From DATFVJ01 sp035517695 (GTDB lineage Bacteria; Actinomycetota; Actinomycetes; Streptosporangiales; Streptosporangiaceae), in NCBI GenBank assembly GCA_035517695.1, contig DATIYI010000146.1:9038-73037 (forward strand): DNA of 64,000 nt, read 5' to 3'. Position 1 is the stretch's first letter, and each line of letters opens with the position of its first letter. Under the pieces are notes generated by a model that was given only the letters and a program-made list of their open reading frames with translations, made no database searches and had not been told where the DNA came from. Shown here one piece after another: positions 1-8,213 of this stretch. The position numbers and the translations under genes are program-made.

Positions 1-2075
1 CTGCGCACCTCGTCCGCGAGCGGCACAGCCGCAGAGACGATCTCGTCGGCCGTGGCGGCCAGTTCGGTGACGCTGTCGTGCTCGGTAAGCATCACCAGGT
101 CCGCGGCGTCCCTGGCGGCACGGAGCAGAGCGTCAGCAAGAGGGTCGAGTTCCAGGCCCACGCGAACCCTGCCCCGGCTGCGGCCGCCGCAGTCCACCAG
201 GTCCATGCTCGATGCGTGCGGTCCGTGCGTCGAGCCGGCGCCGCTACCGCGCACCGGCCTCAGGCGCCAGCCGCCATGCGCCAGTTTTCGCTCGCCCGCA
301 GGCGGGGTCCGCCCCGCAGGCGGGGCGGACCCCGCAGGCCCTGCAGGCGGGCGGCCGGCGAGGACATGATCGGCATATTGCCAGACGTCGGCAACGCTAA
401 GTCCACTGCTCGCGGGTTCTGCGGACGGAATCCGCGGTCTTTCTGCGGACAAAATCCGCGGTCGTGGTGAGCAGAGCACCGCGGCATCGATGACGATCGC
501 GGTGACTCGATCGAGCCGCCGCAAGGCCGTGTTGTCCAGTGGCACCACGCCCCTGCGCGCAAGCTCGGAGCCCGCCGCGGTCGCGAACCCCTCCCGGCCG
601 AGACGTGCCGCCCTCGGCACAGTCGCCAGTACCGCATCCGCGGCCTGCGCAGGGTCCCTGGTCCACGCGAGTACGCCGGAAGCGCCGAGAAATGAGGCCG
701 CGGAGATCCCGTCGGCGACCTTCTCGATCGGGCCCTGGGGCAGCGGAACCGGACGTGGTTTGCTTTCGGCCGTCTCGGCCGGAAGTGCGTGCTCTGTCGA
801 GTGCAACGTCATCTCCCGCTGCTCCCATACGTCACGCCTCGCGCGCAGCTCGCGCAGCTGCAGCACGCGGCTAAGCGCGTCCACGGCTAGCGGCCCCGCG
901 CCTTCGGTCAGGCCGTGCGCCGCAGCGTTTGCCACGGCGAGCACCAGGTCGGCACCGACCGGACCGAGCCGCACCGCGAGCGCAGCGCGCAGCCGGGGCT
1001 GCGTCTCAATAATCGCGATGGGAGCGCGCAGACCACGCGGCGGCGCGCCGAACCGCGCCAGCCTCCCCGTGATCGCCGACACGATTCCGAGGACGTCGGC
1101 GGCCAGTGCCACGCCGGCCGAGATAAGGGCGGTGTCGTCGGTCGGGTGGGGCGGATGAGACCAGGAGAAGCTGTCCTCGTGGGTTCCGTGCGCCTGCTCG
1201 ACGACCTCGACGGCATCCACGAGCTCATCGATGTCGACATCATCTTCGTCGAACGCGATAAACACGTGCGCCGTCACGGCGTTCACCTCGGCCCACCTGA
1301 CGCCCTTGAGTCGTGTCAGGGCCCCGGTGACATCTTGCGCCAGCCGCCGATGCTCAGGGCCACGCCCCGTCAGCCCCCGCACCTCGACATGAGCCCGGCC
1401 GGCGCGTGACCACACCCGCCTGCGGCCGCGGCTTGGGCCGAGGTCAGTGATCGCTCCGGCGGCCGAGGCGAAGCGGCCCGCGAGCGACCGCGCGTCGGCC
1501 ATCGCATTCGCCCATGCCACGGATACTGACCAGGTCGCGGATACCAGCGCGGAGACGGGTTCAGGGGCGGCAATGCCCGCAGACTCGGCGGCTCGCTGCG
1601 CCCTTGATGCACTCCGCCGTGCCGCCTGGGCCGCACCGCGTTGCGCCGCGGACGCGTTCCTCCGCACGGCGGCAGCACCCTCCTGTGCGACGGCTGCGCT
1701 GCCCTTCGCCGCGGCAGAACCACCCCGCACCGCCGCCGCGCCGCCTGCCCGCACCGTGGCCGCGCCGCCCCGCACCGCCACAGAACCATCCCGCACCGCC
1801 GCCGCGCCGCCGCTCCGCACCGTGGCCGCACCGCCCCGCACCGCCGCAGAACCACCCCGCACCGCCGCCACGCCCAGATGCTGGCTGGAACGCGCCGCGG
1901 CAGATCCCGCCGCTGCCAGGCCACGGGCCGGGACTGCGACCGCGGCCTCCGCCGCGGTCGCCACCGCCCGCGCAGCGCCAGGAGGCGGGGACAAGACACC
2001 GGCAGCGGCGGCCCGCCCCGAGGTAGCGAGGAAGCCGAGCAAGGCGGCAGGTTCTCCAGGTCGTGGCAACCTCAT
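1..2075 (-). CDS. Cation-translocating P-type ATPase, N-terminal part (gene cut by window edge)
   Basis: I read one uninterrupted frame of about 691 codons from an ATG at 2075 to the window edge. The order is: an Ala/Arg-rich segment with AVRGG-type repeats (residues 69-138), an HMA-like metal-binding module (about 228-295, beginning HVEVRGLTGRG and containing AEVNAVTAHVFIAF), then a degenerate HAD-like stretch with VIDAAVL near residue 523 and DLVMLTEHDSVTELAATADE near 659. A very long N-terminal extension carrying an HMA module and a pseudo-HAD region before the catalytic half is the architecture of actinobacterial CtpI/CtpH-like transporters, which are inner-membrane pumps. The catalytic DKTGT motif lies beyond the window, so ion specificity and activity cannot be judged. 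It is divergent from the small gene at 2210. Confidence 0.78.
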   Translation of the reverse strand, partial: MRLPRPGEPAALLGFLATSGRAAAAGVLSPPPGAARAVATAAEAAVAVPARGLAAAGSAAARSSQHLGVAAVRGGSAAVRGGAATVRSGGAAAVRDGSVAVRGGAATVRAGGAAAVRGGSAAAKGSAAVAQEGAAAVRRNASAAQRGAAQAARRSASRAQRAAESAGIAAPEPVSALVSATWSVSVAWANAMADARSLAGRFASAAGAITDLGPSRGRRRVWSRAGRAHVEVRGLTGRGPEHRRLAQDVTGALTRLKGVRWAEVNAVTAHVFIAFDEDDVDIDELVDAVEVVEQAHGTHEDSFSWSHPPHPTDDTALISAGVALAADVLGIVSAITGRLARFGAPPRGLRAPIAIIETQPRLRAALAVRLGPVGADLVLAVANAAAHGLTEGAGPLAVDALSRVLQLRELRARRDVWEQREMTLHSTEHALPAETAESKPRPVPLPQGPIEKVADGISAASFLGASGVLAWTRDPAQAADAVLATVPRAARLGREGFATAAGSELARRGVVPLDNTALRRLDRVTAIVIDAAVLCSPRPRILSAERPRIPSAEPASSGLSVADVWQYADHVLAGRPPAGPAGSAPPAGRTPPAGERKLAHGGWRLRPVRGSGAGSTHGPHASSMDLVDCGGRSRGRVRVGLELDPLADALLRAARDAADLVMLTEHDSVTELAATADEIVSAAVPLADEVR
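1662..1871 (-). repeat. In-frame AVRGG repeat inside the P-type ATPase gene
   Basis: Residues 69-138 of the ATPase repeat variants of AAVRGGSAAVRGGAATVR about every seven residues. The DNA is correspondingly repetitive (blocks such as accgccgcagaaccacc). The segment is Gly/Ala/Arg-rich, probably disordered and positively charged, and lies before the HMA module. Confidence 0.75.
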
Positions 2076-2130
2076 CGGCTCGTCCGCTGAGCCGGGACCG
2101 ATGGCCACTCATTGTAGAGTGATTGTGTAT

Positions 2131-2144
2131 CCGGAAATTTCCGG
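2131..2144. promoter_or_regulatory. Perfect 14-bp palindrome in a divergent promoter region
   Basis: CCGGAAATTTCCGG is its own reverse complement. It sits about midway in the 134-bp gap between the divergent starts at 2075 and 2210, as an operator controlling both genes would. No regulator gene is adjacent, so the binding protein is unknown. Confidence 0.45.
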
Positions 2145-2209
2145 GGCGGTGCAGAAATCTCGCCGACGGGCGGCGTGCTGGTCCTTAGGGCTGTGAATCG
2201 GAGGACATA

Positions 2210-2731
2210 ATGCCGAAGCGCGAAGAATCGATCAATACGGTCACGAGAGCGGCCAAACCTGAAGCCCGCGACGTGCCACAAACCGGCCAGGCGCGCGATG
2301 CCGCCGGGCCAACCGCGCACATGCTGACGATTAACATTCCCATGGACGAGGCAATTGACGTGGCGGCCTTCCCGGTGAAGATGGCCGGCCGGGTCCTGGC
2401 CGCTAAGGGTGGCCTGCCACTTTATGCGGGTCTCGGCGTGCTCGCCGCGGCACAGGTCATCGAATGGCCCGTCGCGGCGCTGGCTGGGGTGAGTTACGCC
2501 GTGCTGCGCCGCTGGGGACCCCTCCGCCCGGCTGCTGTGCACCCGCCCGAGACGAACGGTAAGGCAAGCGGCAAGGCCGCTGGCAGGGCGAACGGCAAGG
2601 TGAGCGGCGGAGCTGAGGGCAAGGCGAGCGGCGCCAGGATGAGCAAATCGGCCGGCGGCGCGACAGCCAAGCCGAGCGGTGCGGCCACGAGCAGGACAAG
2701 CGCCAAAGCACGCTCCAGAACCGCCGGATAG
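2210..2731 (+). CDS. Hypothetical membrane-associated protein with Lys/Ala/Gly-rich tail
   Basis: 173 residues. The ATG start is preceded by GGAGGAC at good spacing. Residues 1-68 are polar and include a conserved-looking INIPMDEAIDVAAFPVKMAG stretch. Residues about 69-99 are hydrophobic (LPLYAGLGVLAAAQVIEWPV) and probably form one or two membrane segments. The C-terminal 70 residues are a low-complexity tail of GKASGKAAGRANGK-type repeats rich in Lys, Ser and Ala, so basic and histone-tail-like. I do not recognise the family. Divergence from the P-type ATPase across a palindrome suggests the two are co-regulated and perhaps work together at the membrane; that is inference. Confidence 0.7.
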   Translation: MPKREESINTVTRAAKPEARDVPQTGQARDAAGPTAHMLTINIPMDEAIDVAAFPVKMAGRVLAAKGGLPLYAGLGVLAAAQVIEWPVAALAGVSYAVLRRWGPLRPAAVHPPETNGKASGKAAGRANGKVSGGAEGKASGARMSKSAGGATAKPSGAATSRTSAKARSRTAG

Positions 2732-3182
2732 GCGGGGCCAACCGCTGCACCCGCGCGCCAACCAGGTCCTTTCTGGTATCCCCATATCCCCCAATGCCCG
2801 CCTCCCCGTCACAGTCCACCGGTACGTTCCCAGTTGAGGTCCCGCCGATACCCGTGGGCGGAACGCGGATTTCATTGATCGTGGTACCCAAACCCGCTCA
2901 TATGACGGGCTACGCATTACGATCATGGCTTGGGCGACTTTACAGTACCATTTGCCATAAAGTATGAGTCAGTCACGCAACGTCCTGCGGCACCAGAAAA
3001 TGAGTGATGCCCGCGGCACCCGATCGGCGCGGGCCCGCCGCAGCAGGTACTGTCGCGATAAGCCATTTTGAGGCGATTGAGCCTCACCCGCCTCGGGTGA
3101 TGTCCGCACCTTCGCTACGGCAGGATCCTGTACCACGACGCTCATGTCCGCCGGGCGTAACCGCGACCAGGGGGGTACCGGT
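2732..3182. other. 451-bp gap without a recognisable gene
   Basis: I see no credible coding frame. The base composition around 2870-2970 is less GC-rich than its surroundings. Two small inverted repeats lie at 3070-3085 (GAGGC-GATTGA-GCCTC) and 3084-3100 (TCACCC-GCCTC-GGGTGA), just before an MFS relic. They could form alternative hairpins in a leader, but I recognise no known riboswitch. Confidence 0.4.
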
Positions 3183-3305
3183 ATGAGCCGGTGGAAGACC
3201 CCGATTGGCCCTGGTCCCGCCCAATTTCTCATGGTGTTCGACACGTCCGTCATCAACGTGTCGGTCAGTCAGCTCGTCAAACACTCTCAGAGCTGGGCGG
3301 GGTGA
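3183..3305 (+). pseudogene. N-terminal relic of a DHA2-type MFS transporter
   Basis: A 40-codon frame from ATG 3183 to TGA 3303-3305 contains QFLMVFDTSVINVSVSQLVK. This matches the first membrane segment of drug:H+ antiporter-2 transporters; compare QFLMTLDSSVMNVSIATVAK in the intact exporter at 48467-50116 of this same window. Nothing of the rest of such a transporter follows. The intact MFS gene starting 3 bp later belongs to a different subgroup and has its own first helix. It is therefore best read as a truncated remnant, though a tiny one-helix peptide or leader ORF cannot be excluded. Confidence 0.55.
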
Positions 3306-3308
3306 CCG

Positions 3309-4529
3309 ATGGCCACAAGGACCGAGCGCAGCGTTATCAACATTGCCGGTCTGGTACAGGGCATCGTCCTTGTCACGTTTCCCGCCGCAAGCACCATCTT
3401 TACCGAGAAGAGCGAGTACGGGCTGTCGAGCAGTCGCTACGGTGAGATGTTCCTCCCCCAGGTGATCACGGCTATCGCGGCGTCGCTGCTCGGCGCGGCG
3501 CTGGCCCGGCGGATCACCACGAAACGGGTCTACCTCATCGGCCTGGCGTCCAGCCTGGTGTCGATGGGGCTGCTGATATCCAGCACGTTCGTCAAGACTG
3601 ACCAGTCCGCCGCCTATCCGCTGCTCCTGGTCGCTACCGCGTTTCTTGGGGCAGGGTTCGGCCTGACCGTCCCTGTGCTCAACACCTATTGCGCCGACTT
3701 CCACCCCGCCACCGTCGACCGGTCGGTGCTCGTGCTCAACGCGCTACTCGGGCTTGGTACCGCGCTTGCACCGGTGTTCGTTGCCGCATTCGTCGGCCTC
3801 GGTTTCTGGTGGGGCCTTCCTGTCCTGTCCGCGGCGATGCTCGTCGCGCTGCTGCTCGTCAGCCTGCGGCTGCCGCTGCGGGCCGGCGCAGGGGGAAGCC
3901 GCACCCCGCTTCATCGCGACGGGCCGCGGCTGCCCGCGCGGTTCTGGTTCTTCGCGGCATTCGCCTGCACATACGGCATCTGCGAGACCATGAACGGCAA
4001 CTGGTCCCAGCTGGACATGACCACACGGCTTGGCGCGTCGGCCACCCAGGCGTCGCTGGCGCTCGCCGCGTTCTGGGGGATGGTCACTGCCGGGCGGGTG
4101 TTGTTCGCCGCCATCGGCCGCTGGCTGCCTGAGCGAGTCACTTATCACATCCTCCCGCTCGTCCTGGTAGCCACCTTCATCCTTGTCGACATCCTGCCGC
4201 AGCACGACGCCGCGGCCGGGATCGCCGTCTTCGGGCTGGCGGGGCTTGGCTGCTCGGCGCTGCTGCCATTGACCATTAGCTTCGGTGAGGAGGAACTCAC
4301 CGCCATCTCCGCCGCCGTGGCCGGCGGCGTCATCGCCTGCTACCAACTGGGGTACGGCATCGCCGCGTTTGGCGTAGGCCCCCTGCAAAAGGCCGGATTG
4401 AGCCTTTCGGCAATCTTCGGCCTGACCGCTGCGGTCGCAGCCGCGATGGCGCTGCTGTCGTTGTTCGTTGCTCCCGCACGCCACCGGCCCGCCCAACGGC
4501 CGGCGGCCGGTGTCTCTGGGTCAACCTGA
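3309..4529 (+). CDS. MFS transporter
   Basis: 406 residues with about twelve hydrophobic segments spread along the whole length, the usual size for a 12-helix major facilitator. The N-terminus (NIAGLVQGIVLVTFPAASTI) and the segment after helix 2 (GAALARRITTKRVYLIGL, a loop resembling motif A) fit the fold. A basic linker around residues 196-210 marks the junction of the two six-helix halves. The substrate cannot be inferred. The start is ATG 3309, just after the stop of the MFS relic, with only a weak GGGCGGGG Shine-Dalgarno. The 3' end overlaps the convergent DUF389 pseudogene by 9 bp. Confidence 0.82.
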   Translation: MATRTERSVINIAGLVQGIVLVTFPAASTIFTEKSEYGLSSSRYGEMFLPQVITAIAASLLGAALARRITTKRVYLIGLASSLVSMGLLISSTFVKTDQSAAYPLLLVATAFLGAGFGLTVPVLNTYCADFHPATVDRSVLVLNALLGLGTALAPVFVAAFVGLGFWWGLPVLSAAMLVALLLVSLRLPLRAGAGGSRTPLHRDGPRLPARFWFFAAFACTYGICETMNGNWSQLDMTTRLGASATQASLALAAFWGMVTAGRVLFAAIGRWLPERVTYHILPLVLVATFILVDILPQHDAAAGIAVFGLAGLGCSALLPLTISFGEEELTAISAAVAGGVIACYQLGYGIAAFGVGPLQKAGLSLSAIFGLTAAVAAAMALLSLFVAPARHRPAQRPAAGVSGST

Positions 4530-5262
4530 GCGGGGACGCTCCCTCGCCTCCGTCAAGGACACCACGCCGACGATCCCGGCAAGCACGGCGACAATGACCG
4601 AGAAGAGGCTCGGCGTGTTGATCAGGTCCGAGACGGGTCGCACGCCCAGCTCGAAGGCGGCTGGTGCGCTGGCAAGCCCCCGGATGACCAAGCCAAAGAC
4701 GAAGGTCACGAAAATCGCGAAGGGAAAGCCGGCGAGCAGCGCGAGGAGCCCGTCGCGGATCCCACTGCGGTCCGTCGTGTCGATGCCGAGCGCGACCGCG
4801 ATGATGGCGCTGTATTCGGGGCCCACCACCATGGGCCGACGACAAGTATCTGCGAGTTGGTCAGGATTCCCACGGCGCCGATCAGGCCGGCGAAGGCAAG
4901 GAGAGCGAAGAAGCTGGGCGGGTACACGCCCTCCGCCGGGATCCTCGCTTCAACCAGCTCCCAGCTGAGGGCGGCTTCGCGGCGAAAGGCACCGACGGCA
5001 CCCGAGCCCGGCAGGTCAGCGATCGTGGCGTCGACGTTCTCTATGGCGACGACACCGCGATCACCGAGACCGAGGTCGCGCAGTTGTCGTAGCACGGCAT
5101 TCGCGGACGTGGTGCGAACGTCGAACTGGATGGCGTCGCCGTCGGGACGTCGCGCGGCTCCGGTCGGGACCACCAGGTTCCTTACGCCGGCATCCATGGT
5201 TAAGAGCGGGCATCAGGAGGCCGGTCAGATCGGGCGGACTCACCCACGCGGACGTGAATCAT
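4521..5262 (-). pseudogene. DUF389 (TIGR00341-type) membrane protein, frameshifted and truncated
   Basis: Three reading frames together spell one DUF389 protein. The start MIHVRV (ATG 5262) is followed in another frame by SPPDLTGLLMPALN, then by DAGVRNLVVPTGAARRPDGD, ending at LTNSQILVVG. After that the frame shifts again to MVVGPEYSAIIAVALGIDTT and on to SLTEARERPRSG and stop. Frame changes occur near 5246, 5200 and 4834. The last looks like a one-base loss, because family members read VGAMVVGPE there. The product also stops right after SLTEAR, where family members continue through further membrane helices. Either the gene is dead or the frameshifts are sequence errors; the missing C-terminus argues for real decay. 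Confidence 0.7.
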
Positions 5263-5511
5263 GGGCAAGCTCCTCGGCCGCACCCCAGCGTCACCGCTGG
5301 CGGTGGCAAGTGGATCACCCCGCGCGGATGATTGGCGGGCGGAAGCCGCCTGCCGTGCGGTCACCCAATCCGGACGATGCCATCGGGCTGAGCGGCGACC
5401 TACGGTCGGACCATCGCAGGCGCCGACCTGCACGGCGATCCTCTGGAAGGGCCGGCCTGGCCGGCCGGTCGGCGGCCCGGCCGGCCTGGGCGCAAGGAGG
5501 CAACGAGGCGG

Positions 5512-6453
5512 GTGACCAGACGTACCGGTCCGATGCACCAGGCTGAGCTGACCGCGGCTGACTTCCTGGCCCTGTTCGGGCGGCTGAAGGGGGAGTCGGC
5601 GTGGGGGGCGGCCGACCGGCGGGGTGCGTTGAACAACATCTCCGCAGCGGATGTGCTCACCGCGGCCCGCGAAGTCCGGCTGGGCCGTACCGTATCGCTC
5701 GCCGCGCCGCTGGAAGCCATGGTGACTCCCGATAATCCCGAACCCTGCGTACACGAGATGACCAGCATGCCCAGCGGTGCGCCCGGGCTGAACTTCGCCA
5801 TGGACCGCCTGGCCATGAACGTGCACGGCAACGCCGACAGCCACATCGACGCGTTGTGTCACGTGATCTTTGACGGGGAACTCTACAACGGCGTAGCAGC
5901 GGGCACCGTCACCTCGGCGGGCGCGGCGGACCTGTCCATCGACGTGGCACGAGACGGGATCGTCCGCCGCGGCGTCCTGCTCGACATCCCGCGGATTCGC
6001 GGAACGTCGTGGCTGGAGCCGGGCGATCAGGTGAGCACAGATGACCTCGCCGCCGCGGAAAGAGCGCAAGGTCTGCGGGTCGGTCAGGGCGACTTGCTGT
6101 TCGTCAGGGTCGGGCATCGCCACCGCAGGAACACGCTCGGGCCCTGGGACGCGGCCAAGGCCCGCGCTGGGCTGCATCCCGAGGCCCTCTGCTTCCTGGC
6201 CGAACGGCGCGTCTCGGTACTTGGCAGCGACGGCAACAACGACACGGCGGCCAGCGTCGTCGACGGCGTTGAGTTCCCCGTTCACGCGCTCGCCGTGAAT
6301 GCCATGGGGTTGCACCTGCTTGACTACCTCCAGTTCGAAGACCTCCTCCCGTTGTGCGAACAGATAGGCCGCTGGTCGTTCCTTTGTGTGATCGCGCCCC
6401 TGCGGCTACTCCACGGGACCGGATCGCCCGTCAACCCAATCGCGATCTTGTAA
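5512..6453 (+). CDS. Cyclase family protein (kynurenine formamidase-like metal hydrolase)
   Basis: 313 residues, normal for the longer members of the cyclase family (PF04199). The metal-binding signature is seen as HGNADSHIDALCH at residues 105-117, matching the family pattern HxxxxxHxDxxxH. Downstream, SDGNNDTAASVVDG and PVHALAVNAMGLHLLDY match the second conserved block. The family hydrolyses amides or cyclic compounds such as N-formylkynurenine; the substrate here is unknown. I use GTG 5512, preceded by AAGGAGG about 12 bases upstream. ATG 5533 is an alternative but lacks a good ribosome site. argF lies 129 bp downstream with no obvious pathway link. Confidence 0.82.
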   Translation: MTRRTGPMHQAELTAADFLALFGRLKGESAWGAADRRGALNNISAADVLTAAREVRLGRTVSLAAPLEAMVTPDNPEPCVHEMTSMPSGAPGLNFAMDRLAMNVHGNADSHIDALCHVIFDGELYNGVAAGTVTSAGAADLSIDVARDGIVRRGVLLDIPRIRGTSWLEPGDQVSTDDLAAAERAQGLRVGQGDLLFVRVGHRHRRNTLGPWDAAKARAGLHPEALCFLAERRVSVLGSDGNNDTAASVVDGVEFPVHALAVNAMGLHLLDYLQFEDLLPLCEQIGRWSFLCVIAPLRLLHGTGSPVNPIAIL

Positions 6454-6582
6454 CAAGTCGGCCGGCAGGGAGCCAGCCGTGCGTGAAATAGCGAGGCCCG
6501 CGGCGCGTGAAACGATGCATGACTCGCCTGCCATGGTGCGTGATCTGCCGGATCGGGCCTGATCCCGTGGAGGAGAAAAGCT

Positions 6583-7584
6583 ATGCCCCTCGACCTGCGC
6601 GACCGCAACTTCCTCAAGGAAACCGACTTCACTCCCGATGAGTGGACGTACCTGCTCGATATCTCCGCCGAATTCAAGCAGGCGAAGTACGCGGGCACAG
6701 AACGAATGCGACTGCGAGGCAAGAACATCGCCCTGATCTTCGAGAAGACCTCGACGCGCACCCGCTGCTCATTCGAGGTGGCAGCGTACGACCAGGGTGC
6801 ACACGTCACCTACCTCGACCCCGGAGGCTCACAGCTCGGCCACAAGGAATCGATCAAGGACACAGCGCGGGTCCTCGGGCGCCTCTACGATGGCATCGAG
6901 TACCGGGGGGCGGCCCACGAGGGCGTCGAGATCCTCGGGCGTTACGCGGGCGTCCCCGTGTGGAACGGGCTGACTGACGACTGGCATCCGACCCAGTCCC
7001 TCTGCGACATGCTGACGATGCGTGAGCACAGCCCTAAGCACGACAACGAGATCGCATTCGCGTTCTGCGGCGACGCCCGCAACAACACGGGCAACTCGCT
7101 GCTCGTCGCCGGCGCGATGATGGGCATGGACGTTCGGATGGTCGCTCCCAGGTCGCTGTGGAACGACGGCGATGTCATCAATGAGGCGCAGCGGATCGCG
7201 GCGGGGACAGGTGCCAGGATCACGCACACCGAGGACGCCGAGGAGGGCGTACGCGGCGCCGACTTCCTCTACACGGACGTATGGGTCTCGATGGGCGAGC
7301 CCAAGGAGGTGTGGGATCAGCGCATTGCCCTGCTGCACGGGTATCAGGTCAATATGGACATGATCCGCGCTACCGGGAATGCGGACGTGCGGTTCCTGCA
7401 CTGCCTGCCAGCGTTCCACGATAGGGCCACCAAGGTCGGCGAAGAGATCTTCGAGAAGACCGGACTGGACGCCCTCGAGGTCACCGACGAGGTGTTCGAG
7501 TCGCCGCACTCGATCGTCTTCGACCAGGCGGAGAACCGGATGCACACGATCAAGGCGATCATGATCGCGACGTTGGGTGACTGA
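6583..7584 (+). CDS. argF: Ornithine carbamoyltransferase
   Basis: Transfers the carbamoyl group from carbamoyl phosphate to ornithine to give citrulline. 333 residues, full length. Visible motifs: STRTR (57-61, carbamoyl phosphate binding), HPTQ (135-138), FCGDARNNTGNS (161-172) and the catalytic HCLP (273-276) followed by AFHD. It has a GGAGGAG ribosome site. No other arginine genes are nearby, and neither arginine deiminase nor carbamate kinase genes are present, so the sequence does not decide between biosynthetic (argF) and catabolic (arcB) roles. The C-terminal region (VGEEIFEKTGLDALEVTDEV) resembles the longer, often catabolic, form. Confidence 0.93.
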   Translation: MPLDLRDRNFLKETDFTPDEWTYLLDISAEFKQAKYAGTERMRLRGKNIALIFEKTSTRTRCSFEVAAYDQGAHVTYLDPGGSQLGHKESIKDTARVLGRLYDGIEYRGAAHEGVEILGRYAGVPVWNGLTDDWHPTQSLCDMLTMREHSPKHDNEIAFAFCGDARNNTGNSLLVAGAMMGMDVRMVAPRSLWNDGDVINEAQRIAAGTGARITHTEDAEEGVRGADFLYTDVWVSMGEPKEVWDQRIALLHGYQVNMDMIRATGNADVRFLHCLPAFHDRATKVGEEIFEKTGLDALEVTDEVFESPHSIVFDQAENRMHTIKAIMIATLGD

Positions 7585-7732
7585 ACCAAGCTCCGCTGCC
7601 CACCCCGCGGTCCGTCACCCCGCTCACCCCCGCGGTCCATCACCACCGCGGTCAATCACCCCGGACGGGCGATGCCCGGCCCGCTCACCCAAGGCCAAGG
7701 TAATGGTGACACGCAACGCTGAGGACGGTGCC

Positions 7733-8011
7733 ATGACTGACAGCGAGACAACCCAGGGCGGCCCGCAGCTCAACGCCAAACTCCTGGTCAGCGGGGTACT
7801 GCTGATGGGAATCGGTGGCGCGATCGGCCTCGTCGGCCTTGCGCTCGGCAGTTCGGCGGTGCTCGCGGCAGGCCGGCGATGGGTGCGGCAAATGGACACC
7901 CCCCCAAGTGAGCTCGCGAAGTATCACTGGAACCGGGCCAGGGTGGCGACCGCAGCAGGCGTCGGTGCCTGGCGGGACGGGCAGCAGACACAGCAGGTCG
8001 GACCGTCCTGA
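7733..8011 (+). CDS. Small single-pass membrane protein, hypothetical
   Basis: 92 residues from ATG 7733, preceded by GAGGA seven bases upstream. An in-frame upstream ATG at 7702 is less well placed. A hydrophobic segment (LLVSGVLLMGIGGAIGLVGL, about residues 16-45) is followed by a basic, cytosolic-looking half (AGRRWVRQMDTPPSELAKYH). Similar short proteins are common in actinomycetes, but I cannot name a function. The preceding 60 bp (about 7605-7665) contain near-repeats of cccgcggtccatcacc. Confidence 0.6.
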   Translation: MTDSETTQGGPQLNAKLLVSGVLLMGIGGAIGLVGLALGSSAVLAAGRRWVRQMDTPPSELAKYHWNRARVATAAGVGAWRDGQQTQQVGPS

Positions 8012-8113
8012 GCCGCTGACGGGGCATCCCAGCCGGCCGGGATCCGCCAAGCCGAGAGCTTCCTGGAGCACTCGGCTGGGGGATGCGCAGCGGCGGTGGG
8101 AGCTCTTGCTTAT

Positions 8114-8160
8114 TTAGTTGAGGTATCTCCGGCGGCCTTAGTTGAGGTATCTCCGGCGGC
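8114..8160. repeat. Tandem duplication of a 24-bp unit
   Basis: TTAGTTGAGGTATCTCCGGC (first 20 bases of the unit) starts at 8114 and again at 8138 with no mismatch, one unit directly after the other. It lies about 55 bp before the protease start at 8214 and may include promoter elements. One copy contains a TTG in frame with the protease (8142), which I reject as the start. Confidence 0.85.
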
Positions 8161-8213
8161 GGTTGGTGCAGGACAATTCGGGAGACAGTACCGCCAAACC
8201 TCGATCGGGGACG

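Noticed and set aside
2732..3182. A riboswitch suggested by nested inverted repeats at 3070-3100
   Set aside because: No conserved core of a known riboswitch class could be recognised; the hairpins are short.
3084..3704. Minus-strand 206-codon frame opposite the MFS gene
   Set aside because: Low-complexity polar shadow without motifs; the plus strand carries the transporter.
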